The notes under the pieces are model-generated. The model did no database searches. It was not told where the DNA came from and saw only the letters and a list, made by a program, of their open reading frames with translations. 48,353 nucleotides of DNA from Flavobacteriaceae bacterium (GTDB lineage: Bacteria; Bacteroidota; Bacteroidia; Flavobacteriales; Weeksellaceae): positions 1-48,353 of the forward strand of contig JAAYKY010000021.1 in assembly GCA_012522185.1 (NCBI GenBank), given 5' to 3'. A program made the translations under genes and the position numbers. Positions 9,163 to 17,263 of the stretch are shown piece by piece (the stretch's first letter is position 1; the number at the start of each line of letters is the position of its first letter).

Positions 9163-9275
9163 AAAAACCGATGGTTTAGTGGGTAAATTTATTTAAAAAA
9201 TTAATTTGGGGTAAAGATACATAAACGAAGTGAAAATCATTTATTTCAAGTTTTTACAAATTATTCCCACAAAGA

Positions 9276-9296
9276 AAATTCCCTTTAAGGAAATTT
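9276..9296 (-). terminator. Possible short terminator overlapping the EEP gene stop
   Basis: On the minus strand an 8-bp stem (AAATTTCC with GGGAATTT, one G-U pair, 5-nt loop) spans the TAA stop and is followed by TTTTCTTTG. It is AT-rich and weak, but it sits where the mutL-rhomboid-EEP operon ends. Confidence 0.35.
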
Positions 9297-10310
9297 AAAT
9301 TCAGCCACTACGGGATAATGATCCGATAATTTCACATCTTTCAGAACTTTGTATCGAACGGGTGTAAATTCTTCGGAATTAAATATATAGTCCAAGCGCA
9401 AAGGGTATTTGAATTCATGAAAACTCGTCGCAGGACTTCTACCCAATTGAGGATAAGAATCCTTTAACCAATGGGAAATTTGTTGGTATTCATAGGAATT
9501 CGGAACTGCATTTAAATCACCGGCAAGGATCACCGGATGAGGTGAAGTCTGAATATAAGGAAGCAATTTTTTAATCTGAATTTCATGCATAAGAAAGCCC
9601 TTGGTGAGTTTATTTTTCAAAACAATAGAATTTGCTTCCGCGGTTTGCATATCGTTTATACTTTCTTTTACTAGTTTTTTATCGATAAACATCGGCTCCA
9701 AATAAACATTTATAACACGTAGGGTATCCGCTCCCCTATCCAAATCTGCATAAGCAGCGAGGCCAGTGGTTCGATTTTCACCCGAAAAAATCTTTTTAAA
9801 TTCGATAATCGGATATTTGCTGAAAACCTGAATCAGCGAATGTTTTTCATGATAATAATCCGCAAAAGCAGAATCTTTTAAATTTTCAAAAGTCTCATTT
9901 CGCCAATATACTTCTTGAAGTAAAACGATATCGGCATTTTCCTTTTGAAAGAAATCCACAAAGCCCGGTTGACGCAAATATTGACCATTCAGCGTTATGA
10001 TTTTTAAGTTGGGCTCGACTTCCACTTTCTTTCCGAAATATTGATAAGTTTTTGAAATCGGGAAATATAATCCGATGGAAAGCAATAGAAATACGATGGC
10101 ATAAGGCGCTCGTTTCCAGAATAAATAAACAATTACGATGAGGTTAATCAAAACCAAAATCGGATAAATTATCGGCAGAAATCCGAAATAGGGAAATGTG
10201 GACGGAGCGATGTGTGGTGCAAGATAAATGCAATACGAAAGCCCCAAATACAAAAGATGCGAAAAAAAGAAAACCGGATCGAGTCCGCGCAAACGAAATC
10301 CTTTAGCCAT
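9285..10310 (-). CDS. Membrane-anchored endonuclease/exonuclease/phosphatase (EEP) family protein
   Basis: The N-terminal 90 residues contain three hydrophobic segments (about 12-31, 38-65, 68-86). A soluble EEP domain follows with its hallmark residues: LLQEVYW (Glu), AGDLNAVP (Asp/Asn), LDYIF and LSDHYPVVA (Asp-His). The 341-aa layout matches the common Bacteroidota membrane EEP proteins. The substrate could be a phospholipid, inositol phosphate or nucleic acid and cannot be told here. The start overlaps the end of the upstream rhomboid gene by 8 nt, so it is the last gene of the mutL operon. Confidence 0.88.
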   Translation of the reverse strand: MAKGFRLRGLDPVFFFSHLLYLGLSYCIYLAPHIAPSTFPYFGFLPIIYPILVLINLIVIVYLFWKRAPYAIVFLLLSIGLYFPISKTYQYFGKKVEVEPNLKIITLNGQYLRQPGFVDFFQKENADIVLLQEVYWRNETFENLKDSAFADYYHEKHSLIQVFSKYPIIEFKKIFSGENRTTGLAAYADLDRGADTLRVINVYLEPMFIDKKLVKESINDMQTAEANSIVLKNKLTKGFLMHEIQIKKLLPYIQTSPHPVILAGDLNAVPNSYEYQQISHWLKDSYPQLGRSPATSFHEFKYPLRLDYIFNSEEFTPVRYKVLKDVKLSDHYPVVAEFKFP

Positions 10311-11151
10311 TTCTGCCCGATTTGAAAAGAAAATCCTTTTCTTCTTTGGTTAAACTATCATAGCCTGAACGAGAAATCTTGTCCAAAATTTTGTCCACCT
10401 TCCTTTGTTTTTCAACCTTTTGAGAATTAAATTCATAATCATCACGTGGAGTCGAACGATGAGAAGCTTTGGGCTTTTTCTTCTGTGGAAAGAAAATAGG
10501 ACGAACAATCCCACCCAAAAAATCATTGCCCTTTTCGAATTGTTTCATATACAAAAATCCGAAAGCAGCACCGCCCAAATGTGAAATATGCCCACCAACA
10601 TTATCGCCCGAAAGTATCATCAGCACATCAAAAGCCAATAAAAAATAGCCGATATAATCCAGTGGAATGTTGAAATTGAAAAACATAAGTTGGACTTTGG
10701 TTTTGGGAATATAAGCGACCAAAGCGAAGAATATCGCATAAACCGCTGCCGAAGCACCCACCAAACCTTGTCCGTAATTGAAAACATACGAAAAACACAT
10801 GAAAAATAAGGCACCGGAAATAGCCCCAAAAAGGAAAAAGGTTAGGAAATCTTCCTTTCTGAAATAGCGCAAAAACAATTGCCCGATGAAATAAATCATC
10901 AAACAGTTCAGTGCTAGATGTAGCAGTCCACCGTGGAAAAAAGCATACGTCAGAATGCCCCAAGGCTGTGAGAAAAACTGCTCAAAACTCGGTTTGGCTT
11001 CAAAAAAATGATGAATTTTTAAGCCACCTCGAAAAAAGAAAAGATTGATCAATATCGTTACAACAAAAACAGCTACACAGATGAAAATCAGCCGAATATT
11101 AATCGTTCCGTTTTTATAATTTGTTTTTAATTGTTGAATTAAATCCTTCAT
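10303..11151 (-). CDS. Rhomboid-family intramembrane protease, second of a tandem pair
   Basis: The 282-aa product starts at MKDLIQQLK, one base after the stop of the preceding rhomboid; the frame stays open further upstream but would overlap that gene. It has the HGGLLHLALN region, a GASAAVYA segment with the nucleophile Ser, and GHISHLGGAAFG with the catalytic His. The serine motif is GxSA instead of the usual GxSG. A cytosolic tail of about 80 residues (basic, ending SLTKEEKDFLFKSG) resembles the DUF6576-type tail seen on Bacteroidota rhomboids. Substrate is unknown. Confidence 0.87.
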   Translation of the reverse strand: MKDLIQQLKTNYKNGTINIRLIFICVAVFVVTILINLFFFRGGLKIHHFFEAKPSFEQFFSQPWGILTYAFFHGGLLHLALNCLMIYFIGQLFLRYFRKEDFLTFFLFGAISGALFFMCFSYVFNYGQGLVGASAAVYAIFFALVAYIPKTKVQLMFFNFNIPLDYIGYFLLAFDVLMILSGDNVGGHISHLGGAAFGFLYMKQFEKGNDFLGGIVRPIFFPQKKKPKASHRSTPRDDYEFNSQKVEKQRKVDKILDKISRSGYDSLTKEEKDFLFKSGRNG

Positions 11152-11152
11152 A

Positions 11153-11908
11153 TTACCACTCTCTGTGTAAGTTTTTCTTCCACGAACGTACAAGAATAAA
11201 GCCAATTATCGCTCCTCCGATGTGTGCGAAATGCGCAATCGGATTCCATGCATAATCCTGAACGGCCATAAAAAATTCAAGTCCAATCAAAGCCGGAATA
11301 AAATACTTGGCTTTTACCGGAACCGGCAGGAAAATCAAAGCCAATTTAGCGTTGGGATACAAAACCCCAAAAGCTACCAAAATCCCGTAAATCGCTCCGG
11401 AAGCACCGACCATCGGCGTTACATAATAGCGAGCCAACTCTTTTACAGACTCCATATCCGTTGAGCCCGGCAGTAAATAACTTCCAGAAGTATTGTAACT
11501 TAAACTTTGAATAAATTCAGGAACATTCACGCCCGCTGCAGTTACAACCGCCTTTAATTGTTCGATTTGAATGTAATTTGTGAAATTAAACAAGATAAAA
11601 GAGCCAAGTCCGGCAGCGAAATAAAGAGTCAGGAATTTTTTTGACCCCAAAGTATGCTCAACCGTTGAACCAAACATCCACAAAGCAAACATATTGAACA
11701 AAATATGGGAAATGTTTGGAAAAGACGCGTGCATAAACATATGCGTAATGATTTGCCAAGGCTGGAAATTGACCGATTCAGGGTAAAAAGCACCCAAAAT
11801 ACTTCCCAAGTCAATTCCTCGTGTTCCAAAAACAATCGTAGCCAAAAAGAATAAACCGTTGATAATCAACAGGTTTTTCGTGACAGCCGGTATGGGTTGA
11901 TTGAACAT
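11153..11908 (-). CDS. Rhomboid-family intramembrane serine protease, first of the pair
   Basis: The 251-aa polytopic protein has the rhomboid core: HMFMHASFPNISHILFNM (His/Asn region), MVGASGAIYG (GxSG with the catalytic Ser) and HFAHIGGAIIGF (catalytic His). It cleaves transmembrane segments within the membrane. It follows mutL after 3 nt and precedes a second, diverged rhomboid, a common pairing in Flavobacteriia. Confidence 0.92.
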   Translation of the reverse strand: MFNQPIPAVTKNLLIINGLFFLATIVFGTRGIDLGSILGAFYPESVNFQPWQIITHMFMHASFPNISHILFNMFALWMFGSTVEHTLGSKKFLTLYFAAGLGSFILFNFTNYIQIEQLKAVVTAAGVNVPEFIQSLSYNTSGSYLLPGSTDMESVKELARYYVTPMVGASGAIYGILVAFGVLYPNAKLALIFLPVPVKAKYFIPALIGLEFFMAVQDYAWNPIAHFAHIGGAIIGFILVRSWKKNLHREW

Positions 11909-11911
11909 ATT

Positions 11912-13696
11912 TTAATTTAATTTTTTAGTGATTTCATTTTCCGGAATCTGTACAAAAACCGGTTTTCCGTAGGGAGAAAAATTGGGTTCGTCGAGTTGCA
12001 ACAATTGCTGTGCCAAATGTCGGGCTTGTTCTGGTAGTAAAATTTCTCCTTTTTTGATGGCCGAATTTTTAGCGATAATCTTGGAAATTTCCACTTTGAA
12101 ATCCACTTTATCGTGCCATTCCAAATCGTGTAAAAAATCGGAAAATATCCCCGGGATTTCTTCCGAATCCACATCGGTAGGCAAAGCATTCACCAAAATC
12201 CTGTCCTTCACAAACTCTACATCAAATCCAAAATTGACCAAATCCATTTCAATGGTTTTCAGCATCGAAATTTCCGATTCATTCGAAGGAATTTCTATGG
12301 GAAACAAAAGCCGCTGGCTCAGCGCATTTTCACGAGCCGAACGACTCAGATTTTGAAACAAAACGGTTTGGTGCGCCCGGTTTTGATCGATGATCAGAAG
12401 TTCGCCTTTGTGTTGGGTAATCAAATATTTATTCATCCACTGAAGCACCTGAAATTCTCCGATTTCGAATTCCTCCTGACTTAAAAGCGCTTCGGGATGT
12501 TTGTTTTCAATTTCAAATTCCGAAAAGGATTGGTAGAAATCCTGAACCGGTCGGATTTCCTTTTGAGTCGGATTGGTTTCAAAAGGATTATAACTTCGAT
12601 CCACGCGTATTTCCGGCGTTTTAATCGTTTTATTTTGGGGTTTGCTGGGGATGAATGCCCAATCGGGGTTTTGGTCGAAATCCAGCGAAGGCATGATGTT
12701 GAATTGCCCCAAAGCATGTTTCACGGCCGAACGAAGAACGGCGTAAATGCTGTATTCGTCCTCAAATTTAATTTCGGTTTTGGTCGGATGGATATTGATG
12801 TCGATTTTGGTTGGATCGATTTCCAAATTCAAAAAATAAGAAGGCACATATTGATTGGGCAATAGATTTTCAAACGCATCGATAATCGCTTTGTGAAGGT
12901 AATTGCTCTTTATAAATCTTTGATTGACAAAGAAATACTGTTCGCCTCTTTGTTTTTTGGCACTTTCGGGTTTGCCGACAAATCCGCTGATTTTGACCAC
13001 ATCGGTTTCTTCGGCAATCGGCACGAGTTGGGCATCCATTTTCCGTCCGAAAATCTGAACAATTCGCTGGCGTAAATTCCCTGATTTCAGAATATAAACT
13101 TCGGAATCGTTATGATAAAATCGGAAGTTAATCTGCTCGTGTGCCATTGCCACGCGCAAAAATTCTTCTTGAATATGTCTTAATTCAACTTGATTGGATT
13201 TCAGGAAGTTACGTCTTGCGGGTACATTGAAAAACAGATTTTTAACCGATATGGAAGTTCCTCTTGGCGTTGCTGCGGGAATCTGATCCCGAACGGTTCC
13301 GCCTTCAATGACCAAACGGTTTCCTAATTCTTCCTCTTCCTTTCTGGAAACCGCATCTACCTGCGCTACTGCAGCGATGGAAGCCAGGGCTTCGCCTCTG
13401 AAACCTTTGGTTTGAATGTGAAAAATATCTTCGGTTGTACGGATTTTGGAAGTGGCATGTCGCTCAAAAGCCAGCCGTAAATCGGTAACGCTCATGCCCA
13501 AACCATTGTCCACGACTTGAACGAGCGTTCGTCCGGCATCTTTTACAATTAAATCAATTTCTGTTGCGCCTGCATCTACTGCATTTTCAATCAATTCTTT
13601 TACCACCGAAGCCGGTCGCTGCACTACTTCACCGGCAGCAATCTGATTGGCCACATGATCGGGCAAAAGCTGAATTACATCTCCTGTCGAAACCAT
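11912..13696 (-). CDS. mutL: DNA mismatch repair protein MutL
   Basis: The 594-aa protein has the GHKL ATPase: VVKELIENAVDAGA, DNGLGM, TKGFRGEALASI and GTSISVKNLFFNVPARRNFL-like motifs. It links MutS mismatch recognition to downstream repair. In the C-terminal domain the endonuclease motif DQHAAHE is DQNRAHQ and the CPHGRP motif is SPYGKP, so latent nuclease activity looks lost (see findings). A perfect -7 box lies 6 nt upstream of the ATG, making this the first gene of the mutL-rhomboid-rhomboid-EEP operon. Confidence 0.95.
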   Translation of the reverse strand: MVSTGDVIQLLPDHVANQIAAGEVVQRPASVVKELIENAVDAGATEIDLIVKDAGRTLVQVVDNGLGMSVTDLRLAFERHATSKIRTTEDIFHIQTKGFRGEALASIAAVAQVDAVSRKEEEELGNRLVIEGGTVRDQIPAATPRGTSISVKNLFFNVPARRNFLKSNQVELRHIQEEFLRVAMAHEQINFRFYHNDSEVYILKSGNLRQRIVQIFGRKMDAQLVPIAEETDVVKISGFVGKPESAKKQRGEQYFFVNQRFIKSNYLHKAIIDAFENLLPNQYVPSYFLNLEIDPTKIDINIHPTKTEIKFEDEYSIYAVLRSAVKHALGQFNIMPSLDFDQNPDWAFIPSKPQNKTIKTPEIRVDRSYNPFETNPTQKEIRPVQDFYQSFSEFEIENKHPEALLSQEEFEIGEFQVLQWMNKYLITQHKGELLIIDQNRAHQTVLFQNLSRSARENALSQRLLFPIEIPSNESEISMLKTIEMDLVNFGFDVEFVKDRILVNALPTDVDSEEIPGIFSDFLHDLEWHDKVDFKVEISKIIAKNSAIKKGEILLPEQARHLAQQLLQLDEPNFSPYGKPVFVQIPENEITKKLN

Positions 13697-13702
13697 AGCT
13701 TA

Positions 13703-13710
13703 CAAAGGTA
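13703..13710 (-). promoter_or_regulatory. TAnnTTTG -7 box for mutL
   Basis: The minus strand reads TACCTTTG, then six bases, then the mutL ATG. This implies a leaderless or near-leaderless transcript. No clear TTG at 17-23 nt upstream. Confidence 0.5.
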
Positions 13711-13758
13711 GAATAAGAACTAAAAAGTAAAAAACAGAATGCAGAAAGATTTAGAAAT

Positions 13759-14247
13759 CTAAAGTTTTTTGCGGAAATCCGCCATCACAACGGCCGTTAC
13801 CCCGGCTTCGGTTCCTTTGTTTCCGTGTTTTCCGCCGGAACGTTCAATGGATTGCTGTTCGTTATCATCGGTCAATACACAGAAAATTACAGGTGTATCG
13901 TACTGAATGTTGAGGTCTTTGATACCTTGGGTCACACCTTGACAAACGTAGTCAAAATGAGCCGTTTCACCACGGATTACACTTCCTATGGCGATAATGG
14001 CGTCGTAATTTCCTTTTTTGCACAATTGGCTTGCGCCGAAAATCAGTTCAAAACTTCCCGGAACTTCAAAAGACTGAATGTTTTCTTCTTTTGCCCCTAA
14101 GTCGATCAGGGTTTCAATCGCAGCTTTCTGTAGATTATGCGTGATGTGATCGTTCCATTGGGAAACAACAATGCCGAAACGATATGCTTCGGCACTGGGC
14201 AATTTTGTTTTATCGTAAACCGACAGATTTTTATTTTCAGTTGCCAC
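13759..14247 (-). CDS. ribH: 6,7-dimethyl-8-ribityllumazine synthase
   Basis: The enzyme condenses 5-amino-6-ribitylamino-uracil with 3,4-dihydroxy-2-butanone 4-phosphate in riboflavin synthesis and normally forms icosahedral shells. The 162-aa product shows FGIVVSQWN, FEVPGSFEL and the IRGETAHFDYV motif with the catalytic His. The start chosen is GTG at 14247 (V-A-T-E-N-K-N-L-S). It overlaps the end of the TPR gene by 11 nt, and this N-terminus fits Flavobacteriia RibH. The upstream ATG (14316) would push 80 nt into the neighbour and add a nonconserved extension. Confidence 0.94.
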   Translation of the reverse strand: MATENKNLSVYDKTKLPSAEAYRFGIVVSQWNDHITHNLQKAAIETLIDLGAKEENIQSFEVPGSFELIFGASQLCKKGNYDAIIAIGSVIRGETAHFDYVCQGVTQGIKDLNIQYDTPVIFCVLTDDNEQQSIERSGGKHGNKGTEAGVTAVVMADFRKKL

Positions 14248-14938
14248 TCGTTGCGTATTTAAGTCTTTCGATGAATTTATCAACTTCGTCCCCGGCATTT
14301 GGATATTTATCGGCAAGGGTTTGGAAGTACTTCAAAGCTTCTGAATTTTGTCCCAATTGCATTGCAAGTTTACCCGCTTTTGTGTAATACATGGTTTGTA
14401 ATACTTCAATGTCGGTTCCTTCTGCAGCTTTTACATAGTAAGGAAGTGCTTCTTGTTCTTTTTTGGACTCTACCAAGGCATTCCCAATCATTCCATTTTT
14501 CTGTGCTGTTAGAATCTCATCATCTGATTTGAATTTCTCTAGCATACTCACTGCCGAAGCATAATCACCCAAATGATAATAGGAAATTCCGGCTTTGTAT
14601 CGGGCGATGTTTCCTCCTTTGGTACCTCCATAGTTTTCAACGATTTGCTCGTATCCCATGAAGCTTCCCGGACTTCCTTTCAATGCCAGCACGATGGAGT
14701 CTTGTTGGAAATACTGATCGGCCTGTACCATTTCGGTAAAAGCTTTTTCAGATTTAGGCTCCAAAACGGTTTTTAGATAGATGAAATACCCGATGGCGGC
14801 AAGGGCCAAAACAGCCAGCACACCTATAATGATTTTTGAGTTTTTTTCAAAGAAATTTTCCGCTTTGTAGGCGGTTTCGTTCAAGCTATCCAGAACTTTC
14901 TCCGTTGTATATTCTTGTTTTTTTCTCGCTTTCGCCAT
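14237..14938 (-). CDS. TPR-repeat membrane-anchored protein (YfgM-like)
   Basis: The 233-aa protein has a basic cytosolic N-terminus, one transmembrane helix (about residues 37-56, IIIGVLAVLALAAIGYFIYL) and a periplasmic TPR-type domain with helical pairs such as ARYKAGISYYHLGDYASAV and AGKLAMQLGQNSEALKYF. The topology and position before ribH are typical of Bacteroidota. Homologous proteins are thought to help periplasmic chaperone or translocon traffic; a specific role is not shown here. It probably shares a promoter with ribH. Confidence 0.85.
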   Translation of the reverse strand: MAKARKKQEYTTEKVLDSLNETAYKAENFFEKNSKIIIGVLAVLALAAIGYFIYLKTVLEPKSEKAFTEMVQADQYFQQDSIVLALKGSPGSFMGYEQIVENYGGTKGGNIARYKAGISYYHLGDYASAVSMLEKFKSDDEILTAQKNGMIGNALVESKKEQEALPYYVKAAEGTDIEVLQTMYYTKAGKLAMQLGQNSEALKYFQTLADKYPNAGDEVDKFIERLKYATSGN

Positions 14939-14960
14939 GGTTGTTTGAATTTCAAGTGTG

Positions 14961-14968
14961 CAAAAATA
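14961..14968 (-). promoter_or_regulatory. TAnnTTTG -7 box for the TPR-ribH operon
   Basis: TATTTTTG on the minus strand ends 22 nt before the TPR gene ATG, downstream of the ompB terminator. Confidence 0.45.
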
Positions 14969-15000
14969 GGCTTTTTTATAAATTCCCCCAAAAATACCGG

Positions 15001-15044
15001 GTAAAAATCAAAAACCCTCAATCTTTTCTAACAAATTGAGGGTT
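15001..15044 (-). terminator. Intrinsic terminator after the mlaE-mlaF-barrel operon
   Basis: A perfect 10-bp stem, AACCCTCAAT (15013-15022) with ATTGAGGGTT (15035-15044), has a 12-nt loop. On the minus strand it is followed by TTTTGATTTTTAC. It lies 22 nt past the barrel gene stop and before the next promoter. Confidence 0.8.
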
Positions 15045-15066
15045 AAATATTTCTGTGTGAATTGTT

Positions 15067-15672
15067 TTAGAAGAAATATCCCACAGACAGATTCAGCATA
15101 TTGGATCTGTTTTCAGTCTGGTATTCACCCATTCCGGCGATGTTGTATTTCGTGATATTTTTCCCCAAACCGAATTCGTAACGCAAATCAATGTTCAGAT
15201 TTTTGATGTTTACTCCCGTTCCGATCTGCCAACCCAATCCAATTTCGTCTCTTTCATCCGCGTCAGGAATGTTAATTCCATCGGAATTGATAGTGTCTTC
15301 AAAATTCAAAGAAAATACAGGCCCGGTCTGAACTTGCACCAATCCCATTGCAAAGGTTTTTCCGACATTAATGGGAATATCCAGTCGGCTTTTTTTCACA
15401 TCAACATCATAGCCTTCTTCTTTGTATTCGTTCTTAAACGAAGTATAAAGCAACTCCGGCTGAACGTACAGTCCACCAGCTTTGACTCTCAGCATAGCTC
15501 CTCCTTGGAAACCGACTGATCCTTTTCCTTTGTTTTCCCAAGTTTCATTTACAGCGTTAAATACGCCTTTGTCGGCATTAAAAACCAAACCGGCTTTCAA
15601 ACCGAAATTAATATTCTGAGCATAAGCATTCAGCGCAAATAGGGAAAAACCCAATAAAAACAACTTTTTCAT
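15067..15672 (-). CDS. Outer-membrane beta-barrel protein, porin family
   Basis: The 201-aa protein has a clean signal peptide (MKKLFLLGFSLFALNAYAQ). Alternating amphipathic strands follow (INFGLKAGLVFN, GGLYVQPELLYTSF, DLRYEFGLG) and it ends with an aromatic strand, LNLSVGYFF, the usual BamA-recognised terminus. It fits the OmpW/PorT-like 8-strand barrel class common in Bacteroidota. It starts 3 nt after the mlaF stop, so it is likely co-transcribed with the lipid transporter. Function is unknown. Confidence 0.85.
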   Translation of the reverse strand: MKKLFLLGFSLFALNAYAQNINFGLKAGLVFNADKGVFNAVNETWENKGKGSVGFQGGAMLRVKAGGLYVQPELLYTSFKNEYKEEGYDVDVKKSRLDIPINVGKTFAMGLVQVQTGPVFSLNFEDTINSDGINIPDADERDEIGLGWQIGTGVNIKNLNIDLRYEFGLGKNITKYNIAGMGEYQTENRSNMLNLSVGYFF

Positions 15673-15675
15673 ATT

Positions 15676-16461
15676 TTATTTTTTGTTAGAATTATCTTTT
15701 TCTTCCAATAAAACCTCTCGCAATTTGGTAAAGAGCTTTGAAGAATAAACGAAATCGATGACCGCTTCATTGTCCGCCGTCAAAATTTGATTTTTATCGC
15801 CCGACCATTCCAGAAAACCGTCCTTCAAGAAAACAATCGTTTCACCGATTTCCATTACGGAATTCATATCGTGGGTATTAATAATCGTCGTGGTATTGTA
15901 TTCCACCGTCAATTCTTGCAATAATTGGTCGATGACCATAGAGGTTTTGGGGTCGAGTCCCGAATTGGGCTCATCGGCAAAAAGGTATTTGGGTTTGTTG
16001 ACGATAGCGCGTGCGATGGCAACTCTTTTCTGCATTCCACCCGAAATTTCAGAAGGAAATTTAGAAAAAGATTCTTTGGTCAAATTCACTCTTTCCAAAA
16101 CTTCTTCCGAACGCATATTCATCTCTTTCATAGACAAATCGGAGAACATTTCCAGCGGAAATCGTACGTTTTCCAAAACCGTCATCGAGTCAAACAAAGC
16201 ACTTCCCTGAAAAACTGTCCCGATTTCGCCTCTTAATTTTTGGCGTTCTTCGTAACTGAATTTGGTGGTATCTCTTCCATCAAATAAAATTTCTCCCGAA
16301 GTCGGGGTGATTAATCCGGTCATTGATTTCAGAAAAACCGTTTTACCCGAACCCGATTGACCAATTATAAGATTGGTTTTCCCGGTTTCAAAAACCGTGG
16401 AAATTCCTTTGAGCACTTCAATGTCTTCAAACTGCTTTTTTAAATTCTTTACTTCAATCAT
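15676..16461 (-). CDS. mlaF: ABC transporter ATP-binding protein, MlaF-like
   Basis: The 261-aa ATPase has Walker A GQSGSGKT, the signature SGGMQKR, Walker B YLFADEPNSGLD and the H-loop INTHDM. SGGMQKR and DEPNSGLDP are typical of MlaF/Mkl, the ATPase of MCE-type phospholipid transporters at the inner membrane. The start at 16461 (MIEVKNLKKQF) shares one base with the permease stop (TGATG), which fixes it over the longer frame opening at 16521. The MCE substrate-binding subunit (MlaD) is not in this window. Confidence 0.93.
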   Translation of the reverse strand: MIEVKNLKKQFEDIEVLKGISTVFETGKTNLIIGQSGSGKTVFLKSMTGLITPTSGEILFDGRDTTKFSYEERQKLRGEIGTVFQGSALFDSMTVLENVRFPLEMFSDLSMKEMNMRSEEVLERVNLTKESFSKFPSEISGGMQKRVAIARAIVNKPKYLFADEPNSGLDPKTSMVIDQLLQELTVEYNTTTIINTHDMNSVMEIGETIVFLKDGFLEWSGDKNQILTADNEAVIDFVYSSKLFTKLREVLLEEKDNSNKK

Positions 16462-17210
16462 CAGCTCAAAATCGTTTGGGTTAACACTAAATTCAGGATA
16501 ATCAAAATCACCGAAGTCCAAACCACCGCAGAAGTACTGGATCTTCCCACTTCAAGCGAACCGCCTTTTACGTGGTAGCCGTAATAAGCCGGAACCGTTG
16601 CAATCACAAAAGCAAAACAAACGGTTTTCACGAAAGTATAGACAAATAAACGTGTGGCCATAGGGATTTGAAGACCAATGATGTAGTCGGATTTTGACCA
16701 CATTTGAGTAACTTCTCCGATGAGATATCCGCCCACCAGCCCCATCGCTATACTGATCATAATCAAAATCGGATTGAACAAAACCGAGGCGATGATTTTG
16801 GGCATTACCAAAAAAGAAGGTGAGTTGATCCCCATTACGTCCAAAGCATCGATTTGCTCGGTAACACGCATAGTCCCAATGCTCGAAGCGATGTAAGAAC
16901 CTACTTTTCCAGCTAAAATCAAAGAAATAATCGTCGGAGAAAATTCAAGAATCAAAACTACTTTGGTGGCATAGGAAATATAATAATCCGGAACCGGGAT
17001 ATCGGCTCCCTGAAAGTTCTGAGCCATTTGAATCGCCGTTACAGCACCCATAAACAGAGAAATGAAAGCAACAAGACCTACGGAGCTCATTCCTAAATCA
17101 TAAATCTCTCTCATAATGAGTTTTCGGAACACTTTTGCTCCTTGTGGCTTTTTAAAAACTTTCTTCAGGAACAAAAAATAAGCTCCTATATACCCCAATA
17201 GTTTCAACAT
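16461..17210 (-). CDS. mlaE: ABC transporter permease, MlaE-like
   Basis: The 249-aa polytopic protein matches the MlaE permease family: ALFM-like GAVTAIQMA, AGKVGSYIASSIGTMRVTEQIDALDVMGINSPSFLV-type segment (EQIDAL core) and a C-terminal hydrophobic helix. It moves phospholipids between membranes with MlaF and an MCE protein. The ATG at 17210 is preferred over one at 17243 because a perfect TAATTTTG -7 box lies between them, 6 nt upstream of 17210, and would exclude the longer start from the transcript. MlaF is translationally coupled. Confidence 0.92.
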   Translation of the reverse strand: MLKLLGYIGAYFLFLKKVFKKPQGAKVFRKLIMREIYDLGMSSVGLVAFISLFMGAVTAIQMAQNFQGADIPVPDYYISYATKVVLILEFSPTIISLILAGKVGSYIASSIGTMRVTEQIDALDVMGINSPSFLVMPKIIASVLFNPILIMISIAMGLVGGYLIGEVTQMWSKSDYIIGLQIPMATRLFVYTFVKTVCFAFVIATVPAYYGYHVKGGSLEVGRSSTSAVVWTSVILIILNLVLTQTILS

Positions 17211-17216
17211 ACGGTG

Positions 17217-17224
17217 CAAAATTA
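17217..17224 (-). promoter_or_regulatory. TAnnTTTG -7 box for mlaE
   Basis: TAATTTTG on the minus strand, then six bases, then the ATG at 17210. It decides the mlaE start as described there. The divergent sprT gene has a near match, TAACTTTC, just before its own ATG. Confidence 0.5.
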
Positions 17225-17263
17225 GATTTTTTTTTCTTAACATGGATTCTTTAACTTTCGCAA

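Noticed and set aside
14248-14316. Longer RibH start (ATG at 14316)
   Set aside because: It would overlap the TPR gene by 80 nt and add 23 residues not seen in RibH; the GTG at 14247 fits the family N-terminus and the 11-nt overlap.
17211-17243. Longer MlaE start at 17243
   Set aside because: The perfect -7 box TAATTTTG at 17217-17224 lies inside this extension, so it would not be transcribed from that promoter.
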